Shown: positions 8,354 to 16,644, counted from the stretch's first letter. The stretch is DNA of 45,701 nt from JALOAD01 sp023228995 [NCBI: Candidatus Muiribacterium halophilum] (GCA_023228995.1 JALOAD010000028.1:1-45701), one strand, 5' to 3'. A program made the numbers and translations. The notes: generated from the letters alone by a model not told the origin.

Positions 8354-8767
8354 ATGAAAACATATTCTAACAATTTTAATGAAATGTTTAATTTTTTCCT
8401 TAATAGTTATCGAAGTGGTTTATTGACATTTAGTGGAGTTGATGTAGTAGTTACATATGATAAAGATGGCTACAATGCTAAGGAGACTTTCAAAAGATTT
8501 GAAAATGGTGATTATAAATTATCACCAATAAAAACAAGACATCCTAAAATAGTAAAAGGAGTTATTGTAGGTAAGAAAGCTTGGGGACTTTCATTAGACC
8601 AATGGACTGATGGAATATCTGAAATGTGCTTCACTAAGCAAGAGATTTTAGAGGAATTTGAAAAGTTGAATATCACAATACCAGAATCTCTATTAAAAGA
8701 TTTTGAAAACAGATTATCTAAAAAGTTTCATAAAAGATATGAACTGAAACAATTTCCTTTCTTATAG
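8354..8767 (+). CDS. Hypothetical protein
   Basis: 137 residues, not recognised. It begins MKTYSNNFNEMFNFF, weakly like the N-terminal tag found elsewhere, but without the K-aromatic-NE spacing. The body alternates beta segments (FSGVDVVVTYDKDGY, IVKGVIVGKKAWGLSLDQW) with a long C-terminal helix rich in Glu and Lys. No membrane or signal sequence. It stands alone, 13 nt after a gene remnant and followed by a strong terminator. No function proposed. Confidence 0.6.
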   Translation: MKTYSNNFNEMFNFFLNSYRSGLLTFSGVDVVVTYDKDGYNAKETFKRFENGDYKLSPIKTRHPKIVKGVIVGKKAWGLSLDQWTDGISEMCFTKQEILEEFEKLNITIPESLLKDFENRLSKKFHKRYELKQFPFL

Positions 8768-8768
8768 T

Positions 8769-8806
8769 AAAAAATCCCAATCTAAATTAATAGATTGGGT
8801 TTTTTA
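8769..8806 (+). terminator. Intrinsic terminator
   Basis: 9-bp stem CCCAATCTA / TAGATTGGG with a 6-nt loop and a T run, directly after the gene ending at 8767. Confidence 0.85.
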
Positions 8807-8814
8807 TTTTTTAT

Positions 8815-8825
8815 TTATATATTAA
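8815..8825 (-). promoter_or_regulatory. TTAATATATAA element without a sense gene downstream
   Basis: Exact copy pointing into the 3' end of the convergent gene at 8354-8767. If active it would make an antisense transcript that meets the 8769-8806 hairpin. Confidence 0.35.
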
Positions 8826-8836
8826 TATTTATTATG

Positions 8837-8864
8837 AAAAAGGAGATTAAAAATCTCCTTTTTT
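8837..8864 (-). terminator. Terminator after the 103-aa gene
   Basis: Stem AAAAAGGAGATT / AATCTCCTTTTT with a 3-nt loop. A and T runs on both sides make it usable in both directions; it closes the minus-strand gene ending at 8902. Confidence 0.7.
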
Positions 8865-8901
8865 GAATTAAATAATTTAAGTATTTCATAATTTTCTTTT
8901 T

Positions 8902-9213
8902 TTATCTCACAAATATATATCTTGAAGCTATATCATTAATTATATCTGAAATTGGTACATATTCATCATCTTCTTCTGTGATACAATCCTTAATAGGATA
9001 ATAATCATTTTCTTCATCATCACTTAATGGACCATAACTTACATTAAGAGTTATTCTATTTATTATTAAATAAACTTCTTCACTAAATAAATCCATTTCT
9101 TCTAAATAATCAATAATAGTGTCATTTAATTCATCCTTAAATTTTATTAAATCTGAAATAGTATCATTATATGTTTCATTCACATATTCATTGTAATTTT
9201 TAATAGTTTTCAT
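8902..9213 (-). CDS. Small acidic protein with MKTIKNYNEY tag
   Basis: 103 residues, family not recognised. It starts MKTIKNYNEYVNE, a variant of the shared N-terminal tag that ends in V-N-E, close to the I/L-x-E site cleaved by T4-type prohead proteases. The rest is very acidic (DDEENDYYP, TEEDDEYVP) with helical stretches. The gene is a single-gene unit with a TTAATATATAA element 14 nt upstream and terminators on both sides, which suggests strong, separate late expression. A packaged virion protein is possible. Confidence 0.6.
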   Translation of the reverse strand: MKTIKNYNEYVNETYNDTISDLIKFKDELNDTIIDYLEEMDLFSEEVYLIINRITLNVSYGPLSDDEENDYYPIKDCITEEDDEYVPISDIINDIASRYIFVR

Positions 9214-9227
9214 ATTTTATTTTTTAT

Positions 9228-9238
9228 TTATATATTAA
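9228..9238 (-). promoter_or_regulatory. TTAATATATAA element of the 103-aa gene
   Basis: Exact copy, reading toward the start codon at 9213 and 14 nt from it. Confidence 0.5.
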
Positions 9239-9249
9239 TATTTATTATG

Positions 9250-9279
9250 AAAAAAGGAGATTTTTTAATCTCCTTTTTT
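9250..9279 (-). terminator. Terminator of the ribonucleotide reductase gene
   Basis: 13-bp stem (AAAAAAGGAGATT / AATCTCCTTTTTT) with a 4-nt loop, three nt past the stop codon. Confidence 0.8.
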
Positions 9280-9281
9280 AT

Positions 9282-12200
9282 TTAGCTACCACATTTAGAG
9301 TGCCCACAACTCGTACAACTTTTACATCCATCGGTATAGATCATTGTTTCAGCTCCACAATTGGGACAAACTTCACCAGATATTTGAGTTTCATCTTTGA
9401 TATATCTCTTAATTGCTCTTATAACTCCATTTTTCCATGTATTGATATTTTCATTATCAAATGTCAAACCTGAAATAAGATTTACTACATTAGGTAATGG
9501 CATACCATGTCTTAATATACCAGATATTAATTTAGTATAATTCCAATACTCTTTATCAAAAGTCCTACTTAAACCTTCAATGGTAATTGTATAACCATCT
9601 GGATCTAAGAATTGAAAATCATATCGAGTTCTCTCATTTGGAATCTTTACCTTAACAACCCATCCCTTTTCAATTGATGGTGGTATAACTAAACTATCAG
9701 CTTTACCTGTAAATATTTCATATGGTCTACCTTCTACTATACCAATAATAGCAATCCATTTTTCTTTTTCATTTTGAAATCTAATAACACCAGCCTCAAT
9801 TTTTTTAGATCTTTTTGGTGCATTTGTTTCAGTAAATACATTTTGTGGTTGTTTATTATCATTATTAGATACTAAAACACCATCTCTTGACCCATCTCTA
9901 TAAATAGTCATGCCCTTACAACCAGTTTCCCATGCAGTTTTATAAATTTGACTTACTGTTTCCACTGAAGTTTCTTTAGGAATATTAACAGTAACACTAA
10001 TTGAGTGGTCCACCCATTTTTGTACTGAGCCCTGTAATTTAACCTTTTGAACCCAATCAATATCATTAGCAGTTGATTTGTGATATGGAGATTTCATAAT
10101 CAATTCATCTAATTGTGCCTCTGTATAATTATTAATAATATCATTAACATCATATCCATTTATCTCAGCCCATATAGCAAATTTTTGATGTAATATATTA
10201 TATTCTTCCCAAGCTTGTCCCTCAGAGTCTATGAATACTCTCTTACTACTATTATCATTATGATTAATCTTTCTTCTTCTTTTATAAGAAACTTTGAAAA
10301 CTGGCTCAATTCCAGATGTAGTTTGTGTACATATACTCACAGATCCACCTGGAGCAATAGTAAGTAATGAAATATTACGTCTACCATATTTAACCATTCT
10401 GTCATAAAGTTCTGGATGAGTTGCCTTAATTCTTTGGATAAATTGACTATTTAATTCCTTTTCAGCATCATAAATCTCAAATTTACCTCTATCAATTGCC
10501 ATGTCTACTGATGATTCATAAGCAGATATCGCTAACACTTCATGGACTTTCGTAACAAATTCAATAGCCTCATCAGAAGCATATACCATATTCATTGCTG
10601 CTAGCATATCACCCTCAGCTGTAATACCTAACCCAGTTCTTCTACCCAAAGATCCCATTCTATGTATATTTTCCCATAATTCACGCTCAGTTCTCTTAAC
10701 ATATTCAGGCTCTGGATCATTATTAATCTTTTCTAAAATCTTATCTACCTTTTCAATTTCTAAATCTACTAAGTCATCCATTAACTTCTGACCAATCTTA
10801 GCATGTTGCTTGAATAAATCAAAGTCAAATTCAGCTTGTGGAGTGAATGGATTCTTAACATATGAGTATAAATTAAGTGCTAATAGACGGCAGCTATCAT
10901 ATGGACATAAAGGAATCTCCCCGCATCTTCTTGTAGATAAGCCACTTACGATTATACTTTTAGTAATTGGTTCTTTTATACAATATACATCTTCTCTACC
11001 TATCACATTTCTAGATATCATTTTATCAGTGACACAACTATTAAATCTATAACAATCACTATGTAAATCTTTGGTCACTTTATTCTCTTTATTAGAATAT
11101 CCATTAAAACCTATTATATCTAAATAATTCCATATACTACCATTCACACTAATTAATTCATAATTAGCTTTAGTAAAATATTCTTTTAATCCACCTTTAC
11201 CATCTGGTAATTTTCGATATCCGGCTTCTCTCCTTTTATATAAAGAAAATAATAACCCATTTGCTTGTAAAAGCAATTGAACTTGTTGTAAAAATTCTTT
11301 ATTACTTTGAGCAAGTCTAACACTAAACCCACTTTTTTTATTACCACCTAATGTACCATCACAATAAAATAATGATGCTAAATAATATTTTGCCAAATCT
11401 TTTCTAGCATTAGACATAATAAAATTAGGAACTACTTGTTTATTTGTTTCGTTAAAACCATATTCAGTAGTTAATAATTTATATAACCAAGCTGATGCTA
11501 TTCTAATTTTATTTGCTTTTTCATTTTTAATAATTATATACTTTGATAAATTACGATTTTTAATATTAACCAATTTGCCCTTGGATTCATATAATTCATC
11601 CATAATTTTCATAACTATATTAGACATTCTATCACTATCGTCACCCCAAATATCTATACATACTCTATTATTTGATTTGGAAAAACAACCATCACCAGCT
11701 ATCATACCAATAAGATAAGCAATTCTTTCATCATCTGTTTGTGGTAATTTACCAATTATACTTTCAGTTAATTCTGCAGTAGGTATTAAAACTTTATCAT
11801 CTTCTGTAATATCCTTTGCTTCAACCATACCTCTCAAAGTAGCAATGTGATGATCTGGAGTACAACGTAACTTAAAACCTTTCTTAAATTCTAATTCAAG
11901 AATCTCAGCATTTTTTTGAGTTAAAAATACTTCACTAGCTTCTCTAATAGTCACACCCTCTTTATTACTATCTATCACCCATTTTTCTGGACTTTCAACA
12001 CCACCATCTTCATTATAAGAAATTCTATTATCAGTAATAACTTTATTCAAACATTGTTTCTTATATAACTCACCAAAAGTTTCATATCCATTTTCTGTTA
12101 ATAAATATTCACTACTTGGAAAACATGGATTTGTAGAAACAGTCTTAAAACCATGTTCTGGGTAACAATCAGGTACAGATTCATTTATGATAGTATCCCA

Positions 12201-13070
12201 AAATAGTACACCAGGTTCAGCTGATTTCCAAGCATTTATGATTATCTTATCCCAAAGTTTTTTAGCATCAGAAACCTTATAATACGTTCCATCTTTTTCA
12301 CCTTTATAAGTTACATCTAATTCAAAATCTGGCTTAATATCCCCAAAATTCAATCGCATTTCAATAGGGTAGGTATGGATAAATAATCCACTTTCACTAT
12401 TAACTGCTTTCATAAATTCATCTGTAATTTTAACTGATATATTAGCACCAGTGATTTTACCTTGTTCTAATTTTGAATCTATAAAGTCATGAATATCAAT
12501 TGAATGAACGGAAGAAGAAATCATGAGTGCCCCTCTTCGACCACCTTGTGCAACTTCCTTTGTGCTATTAGAATATCTTTCCATGAAAGGAACTACACCA
12601 GTAGATGTTAGTGCTGAATTTTTAACAGGTGATCCCTTTGGTCTGATATGTGAAAGGTCAATTCCCACACCACCTCTTCTTTTCATTAGTTGTACTTGTT
12701 CTTCATCAATTTTCATAATACCACCATAAGAATCTGAATTCTCAGTATTTCCAATAACAAAGCAATTTGAGATTGATACTACTTGATTATCATTACCAAT
12801 ACCAGACATTGGGCTACCAGCTGGGATTATATACTTAAAATCTTTTAATAGGTTAAAAATAGTTTCTTTATCAATTGGGTTTTTATATTTGGATTCAATA
12901 CGTGCAAACTCTGATGCTAATCTATCGTGCATATCATCCGGAGTTTTTTCAAAAATTTGTTCTTCATTTCTTAAAGCATATTTATTCATCCACACATCAG
13001 CTGCTAGGACATCACCCTTAAAATATTCTGTAGCAGCTTTAAGAATTTCATCTTTTTGTAGTTTGTTCAT
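9282..13070 (-). CDS. nrdJ: Class II (B12-dependent) ribonucleotide reductase with intein
   Basis: 1262 residues: an 862-residue reductase interrupted by a 400-residue intein (316-715). It converts ribonucleotides to deoxyribonucleotides using adenosylcobalamin. Reductase landmarks are the redox cysteine in SNCFVIG (C103), RRGGVGIDLSHIRP (131-144), and the finger-loop CGEIPLCPYDSCRLL from 716, whose first cysteine is the thiyl-radical residue and E718 its partner. The C-terminus has paired CxxC motifs (CPNCGAET and CKSCTSCGHSKC), a flexible tail usual in NrdJ. The intein sits exactly before the radical cysteine, so no activity is possible without splicing. It has no Bacteroidota-type promoter that I can see and ends in a strong terminator. 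Confidence 0.92.
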   Translation of the reverse strand: MNKLQKDEILKAATEYFKGDVLAADVWMNKYALRNEEQIFEKTPDDMHDRLASEFARIESKYKNPIDKETIFNLLKDFKYIIPAGSPMSGIGNDNQVVSISNCFVIGNTENSDSYGGIMKIDEEQVQLMKRRGGVGIDLSHIRPKGSPVKNSALTSTGVVPFMERYSNSTKEVAQGGRRGALMISSSVHSIDIHDFIDSKLEQGKITGANISVKITDEFMKAVNSESGLFIHTYPIEMRLNFGDIKPDFELDVTYKGEKDGTYYKVSDAKKLWDKIIINAWKSAEPGVLFWDTIINESVPDCYPEHGFKTVSTNPCFPSSEYLLTENGYETFGELYKKQCLNKVITDNRISYNEDGGVESPEKWVIDSNKEGVTIREASEVFLTQKNAEILELEFKKGFKLRCTPDHHIATLRGMVEAKDITEDDKVLIPTAELTESIIGKLPQTDDERIAYLIGMIAGDGCFSKSNNRVCIDIWGDDSDRMSNIVMKIMDELYESKGKLVNIKNRNLSKYIIIKNEKANKIRIASAWLYKLLTTEYGFNETNKQVVPNFIMSNARKDLAKYYLASLFYCDGTLGGNKKSGFSVRLAQSNKEFLQQVQLLLQANGLLFSLYKRREAGYRKLPDGKGGLKEYFTKANYELISVNGSIWNYLDIIGFNGYSNKENKVTKDLHSDCYRFNSCVTDKMISRNVIGREDVYCIKEPITKSIIVSGLSTRRCGEIPLCPYDSCRLLALNLYSYVKNPFTPQAEFDFDLFKQHAKIGQKLMDDLVDLEIEKVDKILEKINNDPEPEYVKRTERELWENIHRMGSLGRRTGLGITAEGDMLAAMNMVYASDEAIEFVTKVHEVLAISAYESSVDMAIDRGKFEIYDAEKELNSQFIQRIKATHPELYDRMVKYGRRNISLLTIAPGGSVSICTQTTSGIEPVFKVSYKRRRKINHNDNSSKRVFIDSEGQAWEEYNILHQKFAIWAEINGYDVNDIINNYTEAQLDELIMKSPYHKSTANDIDWVQKVKLQGSVQKWVDHSISVTVNIPKETSVETVSQIYKTAWETGCKGMTIYRDGSRDGVLVSNNDNKQPQNVFTETNAPKRSKKIEAGVIRFQNEKEKWIAIIGIVEGRPYEIFTGKADSLVIPPSIEKGWVVKVKIPNERTRYDFQFLDPDGYTITIEGLSRTFDKEYWNYTKLISGILRHGMPLPNVVNLISGLTFDNENINTWKNGVIRAIKRYIKDETQISGEVCPNCGAETMIYTDGCKSCTSCGHSKCGS
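10926..12125 (-). other. Intein with LAGLIDADG domain, non-standard C-terminus
   Basis: Residues 316-715 of the reductase. Block A starts with C316 (CFPSSEYLLTENGYETF); block B is LRCTPDHHIAT (401-411) with the TxxH motif. The two LAGLIDADG helices are YLIGMIAGDG (452-461) and YYLASLFYCDG (562-572), so a homing endonuclease is present. Block F is VYCIKEPITKSIIVSG. The junction reads GLSTRR|CGEIPL: the usual His-Asn pair before the downstream Cys is replaced by Arg-Arg. Asn cyclisation at the end of the intein is therefore not possible by the standard route. Confidence 0.85.
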
Positions 13071-13238
13071 ATATTATTTTATTTATTTTTTATAATGGAT
13101 AATTTATATAATCAAAAATTGTATATGTTTTAAGTTTGGTGAGAATTATATAAAATATTTTTCATTATATATTATTTAATGTATGAAATTTCCACAAACA
13201 TTCACATATTTCCATATATAATATTAAAATATAAAAAT

Positions 13239-13904
13239 ATGGAATTATTTCACTTTGATATAGAATGTAGAGGAAGTTATAAAACTTTAGAAGATTTCAA
13301 AAATTATGATATAAGAGGATATGATTTATTTATTGATAAATATAATAAAACGCTATGGAATGAAAAATATGATAATGTTGAGGATGCATATAAAGAAAAT
13401 TGTAGTATTTTAAGTACATATGGTAGTATATGTTGTATATCATTTGGTTATGTTGATAATAATCAAGAGAAGCAAATTAGATCTTATTATGGTGAGGATG
13501 AAAGGCATATTGTAGAATCTTTCAATAATTTATTAAAGAAGGTAGAAACTAAAAATTATAAATTATCTGGATATAAAATATTATCATTTGATATACCATG
13601 GTTATTACATAAATTATGTAAATATGATATAGAACCAGCTAATATAATTAATTTATATGGTAAAAAACCTTGGGACATCAGAATTGTTGATATGTTCGAG
13701 GATTGGAAATTAAAATTTCAATATTCTTATAGTTTTGATGAGATGTTATATGAGATTGGTGTTGAATCACCAAAAGATTTAATGAAAGGCAATGAAGTCA
13801 ATGAATATTTTTGGAGAGGTGATTTAGAATCCATAAAAACATATTGTGAAAAAGATGTTAGATGTTCTATTGATGCCTCACTAAAATTATATAAAAACTT
13901 TTAG
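13239..13904 (+). CDS. DnaQ-fold 3'-5' exonuclease (DNA polymerase B exo-like)
   Basis: 221 residues from the ATG at 13239, which places the Exo I motif FHFDIE (D7, E9) at the very N-terminus as in this family; an in-frame ATG at 13179 would add 20 hydrophobic residues without counterpart. Exo II is YKILSFDIPWLL and Exo III is YCEKDVRCSI. These carry the acidic residues that bind two metals. It resembles the stand-alone exonucleases related to the proofreading domain of family B polymerases (PF10108-like). It likely trims DNA during replication or repair. The gene diverges from the reductase. Confidence 0.8.
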   Translation: MELFHFDIECRGSYKTLEDFKNYDIRGYDLFIDKYNKTLWNEKYDNVEDAYKENCSILSTYGSICCISFGYVDNNQEKQIRSYYGEDERHIVESFNNLLKKVETKNYKLSGYKILSFDIPWLLHKLCKYDIEPANIINLYGKKPWDIRIVDMFEDWKLKFQYSYSFDEMLYEIGVESPKDLMKGNEVNEYFWRGDLESIKTYCEKDVRCSIDASLKLYKNF

Positions 13905-13928
13905 TATATCAAATAATATAATATAATT

Positions 13929-14804
13929 ATGAGTAAGTTAGATGAAGTAAAATTGGAAGAGGAAAGATTATTAACCGAAATTCGCAAATTAAATAGTGAA
14001 AAGAGGAAGTTAATAGTTAGAACAAAAGATAGAATACTCTATCTTAGGAAACTAGAAAAAGAAAAAGATAAAGAAATAAAAAAATTCCATAAAAATAAAG
14101 AAAACGAACTTAAAAAAATCTATAAAGATACCTATAAAAAAGAATTAACTAAAATTAAAGCAGAAGCTTTGATAAAAGCTCAGAAAGATGCTAAATTAAT
14201 TACTAAGGAATATAAGGAAAAAGAGAGGGAAAAAGTAATTGCTAATATAGAGAATGAGAAAATTAGATTAAAATCTAAAATGAAAGATGAATTAAAAAAA
14301 TATAAAACAAGTAAGAAAAAACAAATAAAACAAAGTTTATATAAGAATATTGAAAGTACTAGGATAAGAAGATATAAAAAATTAGATGAAGAAATTAAAA
14401 AAAGGAGAAAGGAAAAACTCAAAAAATTAAATAATAAAATTAAGGCTAAGATAAAAGAAAGGGAAATAGCTGATAAATTAACACATAAAGATAATATGAT
14501 ACCAATTACCCTTCAATATCCTATTAAACCAACAAATATGAAACAAGTAATGATACAAGTATCATCAGATTTACATAAAGATTATAAAAATTTCTGTGAA
14601 GTGAATAATTTTGTTATGAGTGAGCGTATAAGAACTTATATGGTACATGATATAAATACTTGGAAGTTATTAATAAATACTAAAATAAAGGAAAAAAAAG
14701 CAGCTTATGATGAAAAGGTAAAAGAAATGAAGTTAAGAAGACAAAAAAAGTTAGAGCAAGAAAATAAGCAAGAAAATAATGAAAATGATGATTTAGATAA
14801 CTAA
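13929..14804 (+). CDS. Long coiled-coil protein with ribbon-helix-helix-like C-terminal domain
   Basis: 291 residues. From about 5 to 190 the chain is an almost uninterrupted charged helix, dominated by Lys and Glu, in coiled-coil style. It is followed by KQVMIQVSSDLHKDYKNF and NNFVMSERIRTYM (about 210-240), a strand plus two helices as in ribbon-helix-helix DNA-binding proteins, then another basic helix and an acidic Asn/Glu tail. A coiled coil fused to such a domain suggests a DNA-bridging or scaffolding protein; I do not recognise the family. The stop codon is inside a bidirectional terminator, and the last 12 nt overlap the convergent next gene. Confidence 0.6.
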   Translation: MSKLDEVKLEEERLLTEIRKLNSEKRKLIVRTKDRILYLRKLEKEKDKEIKKFHKNKENELKKIYKDTYKKELTKIKAEALIKAQKDAKLITKEYKEKEREKVIANIENEKIRLKSKMKDELKKYKTSKKKQIKQSLYKNIESTRIRRYKKLDEEIKKRRKEKLKKLNNKIKAKIKEREIADKLTHKDNMIPITLQYPIKPTNMKQVMIQVSSDLHKDYKNFCEVNNFVMSERIRTYMVHDINTWKLLINTKIKEKKAAYDEKVKEMKLRRQKKLEQENKQENNENDDLDN

Positions 14805-14818
14805 ATCATCATTTTTTA
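14783..14818. terminator. Bidirectional terminator covering two convergent stop codons
   Basis: Stem AAATGATGATTTAG / CTAAATCATCATTT with a 4-nt loop and a T run. It contains the ends of both the plus gene (14804) and the minus gene (14793). Confidence 0.8.
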
Positions 14819-15203
14819 TTAAATTAAGTGCTTCTAAAAGTGAAATATCTAAAGCTTCCTCATAAGTGTCTTTCTTCTCACATTTGATATAAATAGAATT
14901 CTTACAAATATCAAAAGCATACATTTTCTTACCTTTAACATTGAATAATTTACCTATTATATCAATCATGTGATTATCTCTTAACCAAGTTTGTAATTGA
15001 GATTGATATGGTGCTGATATTATATGTAATTGTTTTTCACTTGCTTTACTAAGTTGTAAAATGTTTGGATTATCCATAATAGGAGTTGGATGTTGTATTT
15101 GAATACCATCTGCATTAAAATCCACTATATAATAGTGAAAACATTTTTCATTAAATCCTTTTTCCTTTGCTAATTTAGCAACTTCTAAATTTACATTTTT
15201 CAT
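14793..15203 (-). CDS. Hypothetical small phage protein (WLRDNH / YEEALD type)
   Basis: 136 residues. The segments PYQSQLQTWLRDNHMIDI (about 78-95) and DTYEEALDISLLEALNLI near the C-terminus look like a small protein that I associate with phages of gut Bacteroidota, where it has no known function; that association is from memory and unchecked. No membrane segment. The compact alpha/beta pattern, ending in an amphipathic helix, would suit a regulatory or inhibitor-type protein, but I propose no function. Confidence 0.6.
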   Translation of the reverse strand: MKNVNLEVAKLAKEKGFNEKCFHYYIVDFNADGIQIQHPTPIMDNPNILQLSKASEKQLHIISAPYQSQLQTWLRDNHMIDIIGKLFNVKGKKMYAFDICKNSIYIKCEKKDTYEEALDISLLEALNLIKNDDLVI

Positions 15204-15288
15204 AATTGAAATATTTAATATTGTAAATAAACATGTAGAATTATTTTAAAAATTCAATAGGTAATTTACATATACTTTCATGTTTTTA

Positions 15289-15798
15289 TTATTTTTTTCC
15301 AGTATGTCCAAATCCACCCTCACCTCTTTCTGTGCTTGGTAATTCATTTACTGATACCCAATCTACCTTTGTTGCTTCTGTAATAGAGATTTGAGCTATT
15401 CTATCCCTATGAGTGAAATGGAAATCTTCATTTGATAGGTTAATCAAAATAACACAGATACTACCTCTATAATCAGAGTCTACTAAACCAGGTGTATTTA
15501 ATACTGTAATCCCATTTTTCAAAGCCAAACCACTTCTTGGTCTAACATCAATTTCCCATTCTTCTGGGATTGCTACTTTCAAACCAGTTGGTATTAATAC
15601 CCTTTCCAAAGGGGCTAATGTGTAAGTTTTATCCATATTTGGGATAAATTTTTCAATTGCATTTGCTGTATAAAAAATTAATTCTTCATTACTATCAAAA
15701 CAAGCTCTTACATCCATAGCAGCTGCACCATTTGTTGAATACATAGGTAATTCTAAGCTCTTGCTTAGATTAATTACTTCTACTTTTATGTTTCTCAT
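15289..15798 (-). CDS. dut: dUTP diphosphatase
   Basis: 169 residues with all five motifs of the trimeric dUTPase family in order: AAAMDVRA (I), RPRSGLALK (II), NTPGLVDSDYRGSICVIL (III, with the catalytic Asp and Tyr that stack on uracil), HRDRIAQISI (IV) and ERGEGGFGHTGKK (V, the flexible C-terminal arm closing the active site). It hydrolyses dUTP to dUMP, keeping uracil out of phage DNA and feeding thymidylate synthesis. It is slightly longer than typical 145-155-residue enzymes because of an insertion between motifs I and II (about 25-55). Confidence 0.95.
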   Translation of the reverse strand: MRNIKVEVINLSKSLELPMYSTNGAAAMDVRACFDSNEELIFYTANAIEKFIPNMDKTYTLAPLERVLIPTGLKVAIPEEWEIDVRPRSGLALKNGITVLNTPGLVDSDYRGSICVILINLSNEDFHFTHRDRIAQISITEATKVDWVSVNELPSTERGEGGFGHTGKK

Positions 15799-15952
15799 AT
15801 TTTTATTTATTTAGTTATTTTATCTTTTAATTTGAATATGTTTTTAATTTTCAATATTTATCAGTCCATTCTCTAATATTAATAAAATCATCATAGTTAT
15901 GTATTTATCTCTACAAATGTTGGATAATCTATATAAATTTTTCAATCTTTAC

Positions 15953-16111
15953 TTAAATAGTTTCAATTAAATCTATTTCCTCTTTTTGATTATCTAAACA
16001 ATTTAATAAATATTCAAAACTACTAAATGAAATAATTATATTACCATCTTGATCTTTTTTGCTTCTAATTTTACCATATTTAATAACAATTTGATTCACA
16101 AATTGATTCAT
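15953..16111 (-). CDS. Small hypothetical protein, 52 aa, overlapping the upstream gene
   Basis: The ATG at 16109-16111 lies inside the 3' end of the gene at 16080-16385, in another frame (about 30-nt overlap), and the frame runs to a TAA at 15953-15955. The product begins MNQFVNQIVIKYGKIRSKK and continues through NIIISFSSFEYLLNCL to an acidic end (EEIDLIETI). The strand-helix pattern and protein-like composition across the otherwise empty stretch after 16080 support it. Function unknown; translation is probably coupled to the upstream gene. Confidence 0.5.
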   Translation of the reverse strand: MNQFVNQIVIKYGKIRSKKDQDGNIIISFSSFEYLLNCLDNQKEEIDLIETI

Positions 16112-16385
16112 ATTCTACTTCATCTAAGTATGGCTGATTTTCAAGTTTTTCAATTACTATATTAATTGATTCTGAATAATGTCCATGTATAAAAATACTA
16201 GCAATACCTATTACTTCATTATTAATATAATGCCTAAATTTACCTTTTTGATAAAGAATATCATGCTCCATGGACACAGAATTCCAATCTTCACCAACAA
16301 TCATGTGACCATCATTGGTTTTATATAAAAGCCTAACTAAAGAATTAGGCTCAATAAATTTTTCTATAAATTCTTTCAATTTCAT
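16080..16385 (-). CDS. Hypothetical small protein (LVRLLYKTNDGH type)
   Basis: 101 residues, starting MKLKEFIEKFIEPNSLVRLLYK. The pattern (amphipathic N-terminal helix, LVRLLYKTNDGHMIVGEDW, then VIGIASIFIHGHYSESINIVIE) resembles small proteins I associate with phages and prophages of Bacteroidota; function unknown, recognition from memory only. Two beta strands flank a GxY..S.NI segment. The gene lies directly downstream of a structured non-coding stretch and overlaps the 52-residue gene that follows. Confidence 0.6.
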   Translation of the reverse strand: MKLKEFIEKFIEPNSLVRLLYKTNDGHMIVGEDWNSVSMEHDILYQKGKFRHYINNEVIGIASIFIHGHYSESINIVIEKLENQPYLDEVEYESICESNCY

Positions 16386-16644
16386 ATTAAAAATATTTAG
16401 AGTAGAATATGAGATTCGAACTCATCCAACCAAATAAGGTTGCACTTCCTAAGGTTAATTCTACTTATGTGACTTTTCCTATACAGGTACCATTTCAGAG
16501 TCACCAACTGTGCTAACTTACGATTTAGAACTTCTATTTGCTTATATAAAATATAAACTCAAAGTTGAATACGATCCTTTGTACTTCAGGCAATTTTTAA
16601 TTTAATACAATTAGTGTGACTCTTTTCTTATTACTGATTTATTA
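16386..16644 (-). other. Gene-free structured region with tRNA-like and paired segments
   Basis: No convincing coding frame. Besides the tRNA-like element at 16401-16465, GTGACT at 16469-16474 can pair with AGTCAC at 16499-16504, and GAGTCAC at 16498-16504 can instead pair with GTGACTC at 16616-16622, giving two mutually exclusive stems. G and C are more frequent than in flanking genes. It may be decayed tRNA genes or a structured leader of the gene at 16385. Confidence 0.35.
16401..16465 (-). tRNA. Degenerate or minimal tRNA-like element
   Basis: On the minus strand an 8-bp acceptor-like stem (AGTAGAAT / ATTCTACT) encloses a perfect T arm (ATGAG TTCGAAT CTCAT). A 5-bp stem CAACC/GGTTG could be the anticodon arm, but its loop has 6 nt and no purine at position 37. 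The D arm is too short and the whole is 65 nt instead of about 73. No CCA is encoded. It is probably a decayed tRNA gene; I assign no anticodon. Confidence 0.35.

Larger units (their letters stand above)
8806..8864 (-). repeat. Promoter-plus-terminator module, copy A
   Basis: 8806-8841 is identical to 9219-9254 (36 nt), followed by a hairpin with the same stem but a different loop and one A fewer. The block holds a TTAATATATAA element (minus strand) and a minus-strand terminator. Copy B sits where expected, between two minus-strand genes. Copy A has no gene downstream on the minus strand, only the antisense of the gene at 8354. Confidence 0.7.
9219..9279 (-). repeat. Promoter-plus-terminator module, copy B
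   Basis: Second copy of the block at 8806-8864. Here it separates the ribonucleotide reductase gene (terminator side) from the small gene at 8902-9213 (promoter side). Confidence 0.7.

Noticed and set aside
13131-13138. TAAGTTTG as a promoter -7 box for the exonuclease gene
   Set aside because: No TTTG or TTG at 19-21 nt upstream.
13179-13238. Upstream ATG of the exonuclease
   Set aside because: It would add a hydrophobic extension ahead of the Exo I motif, which in this family lies at the N-terminus.
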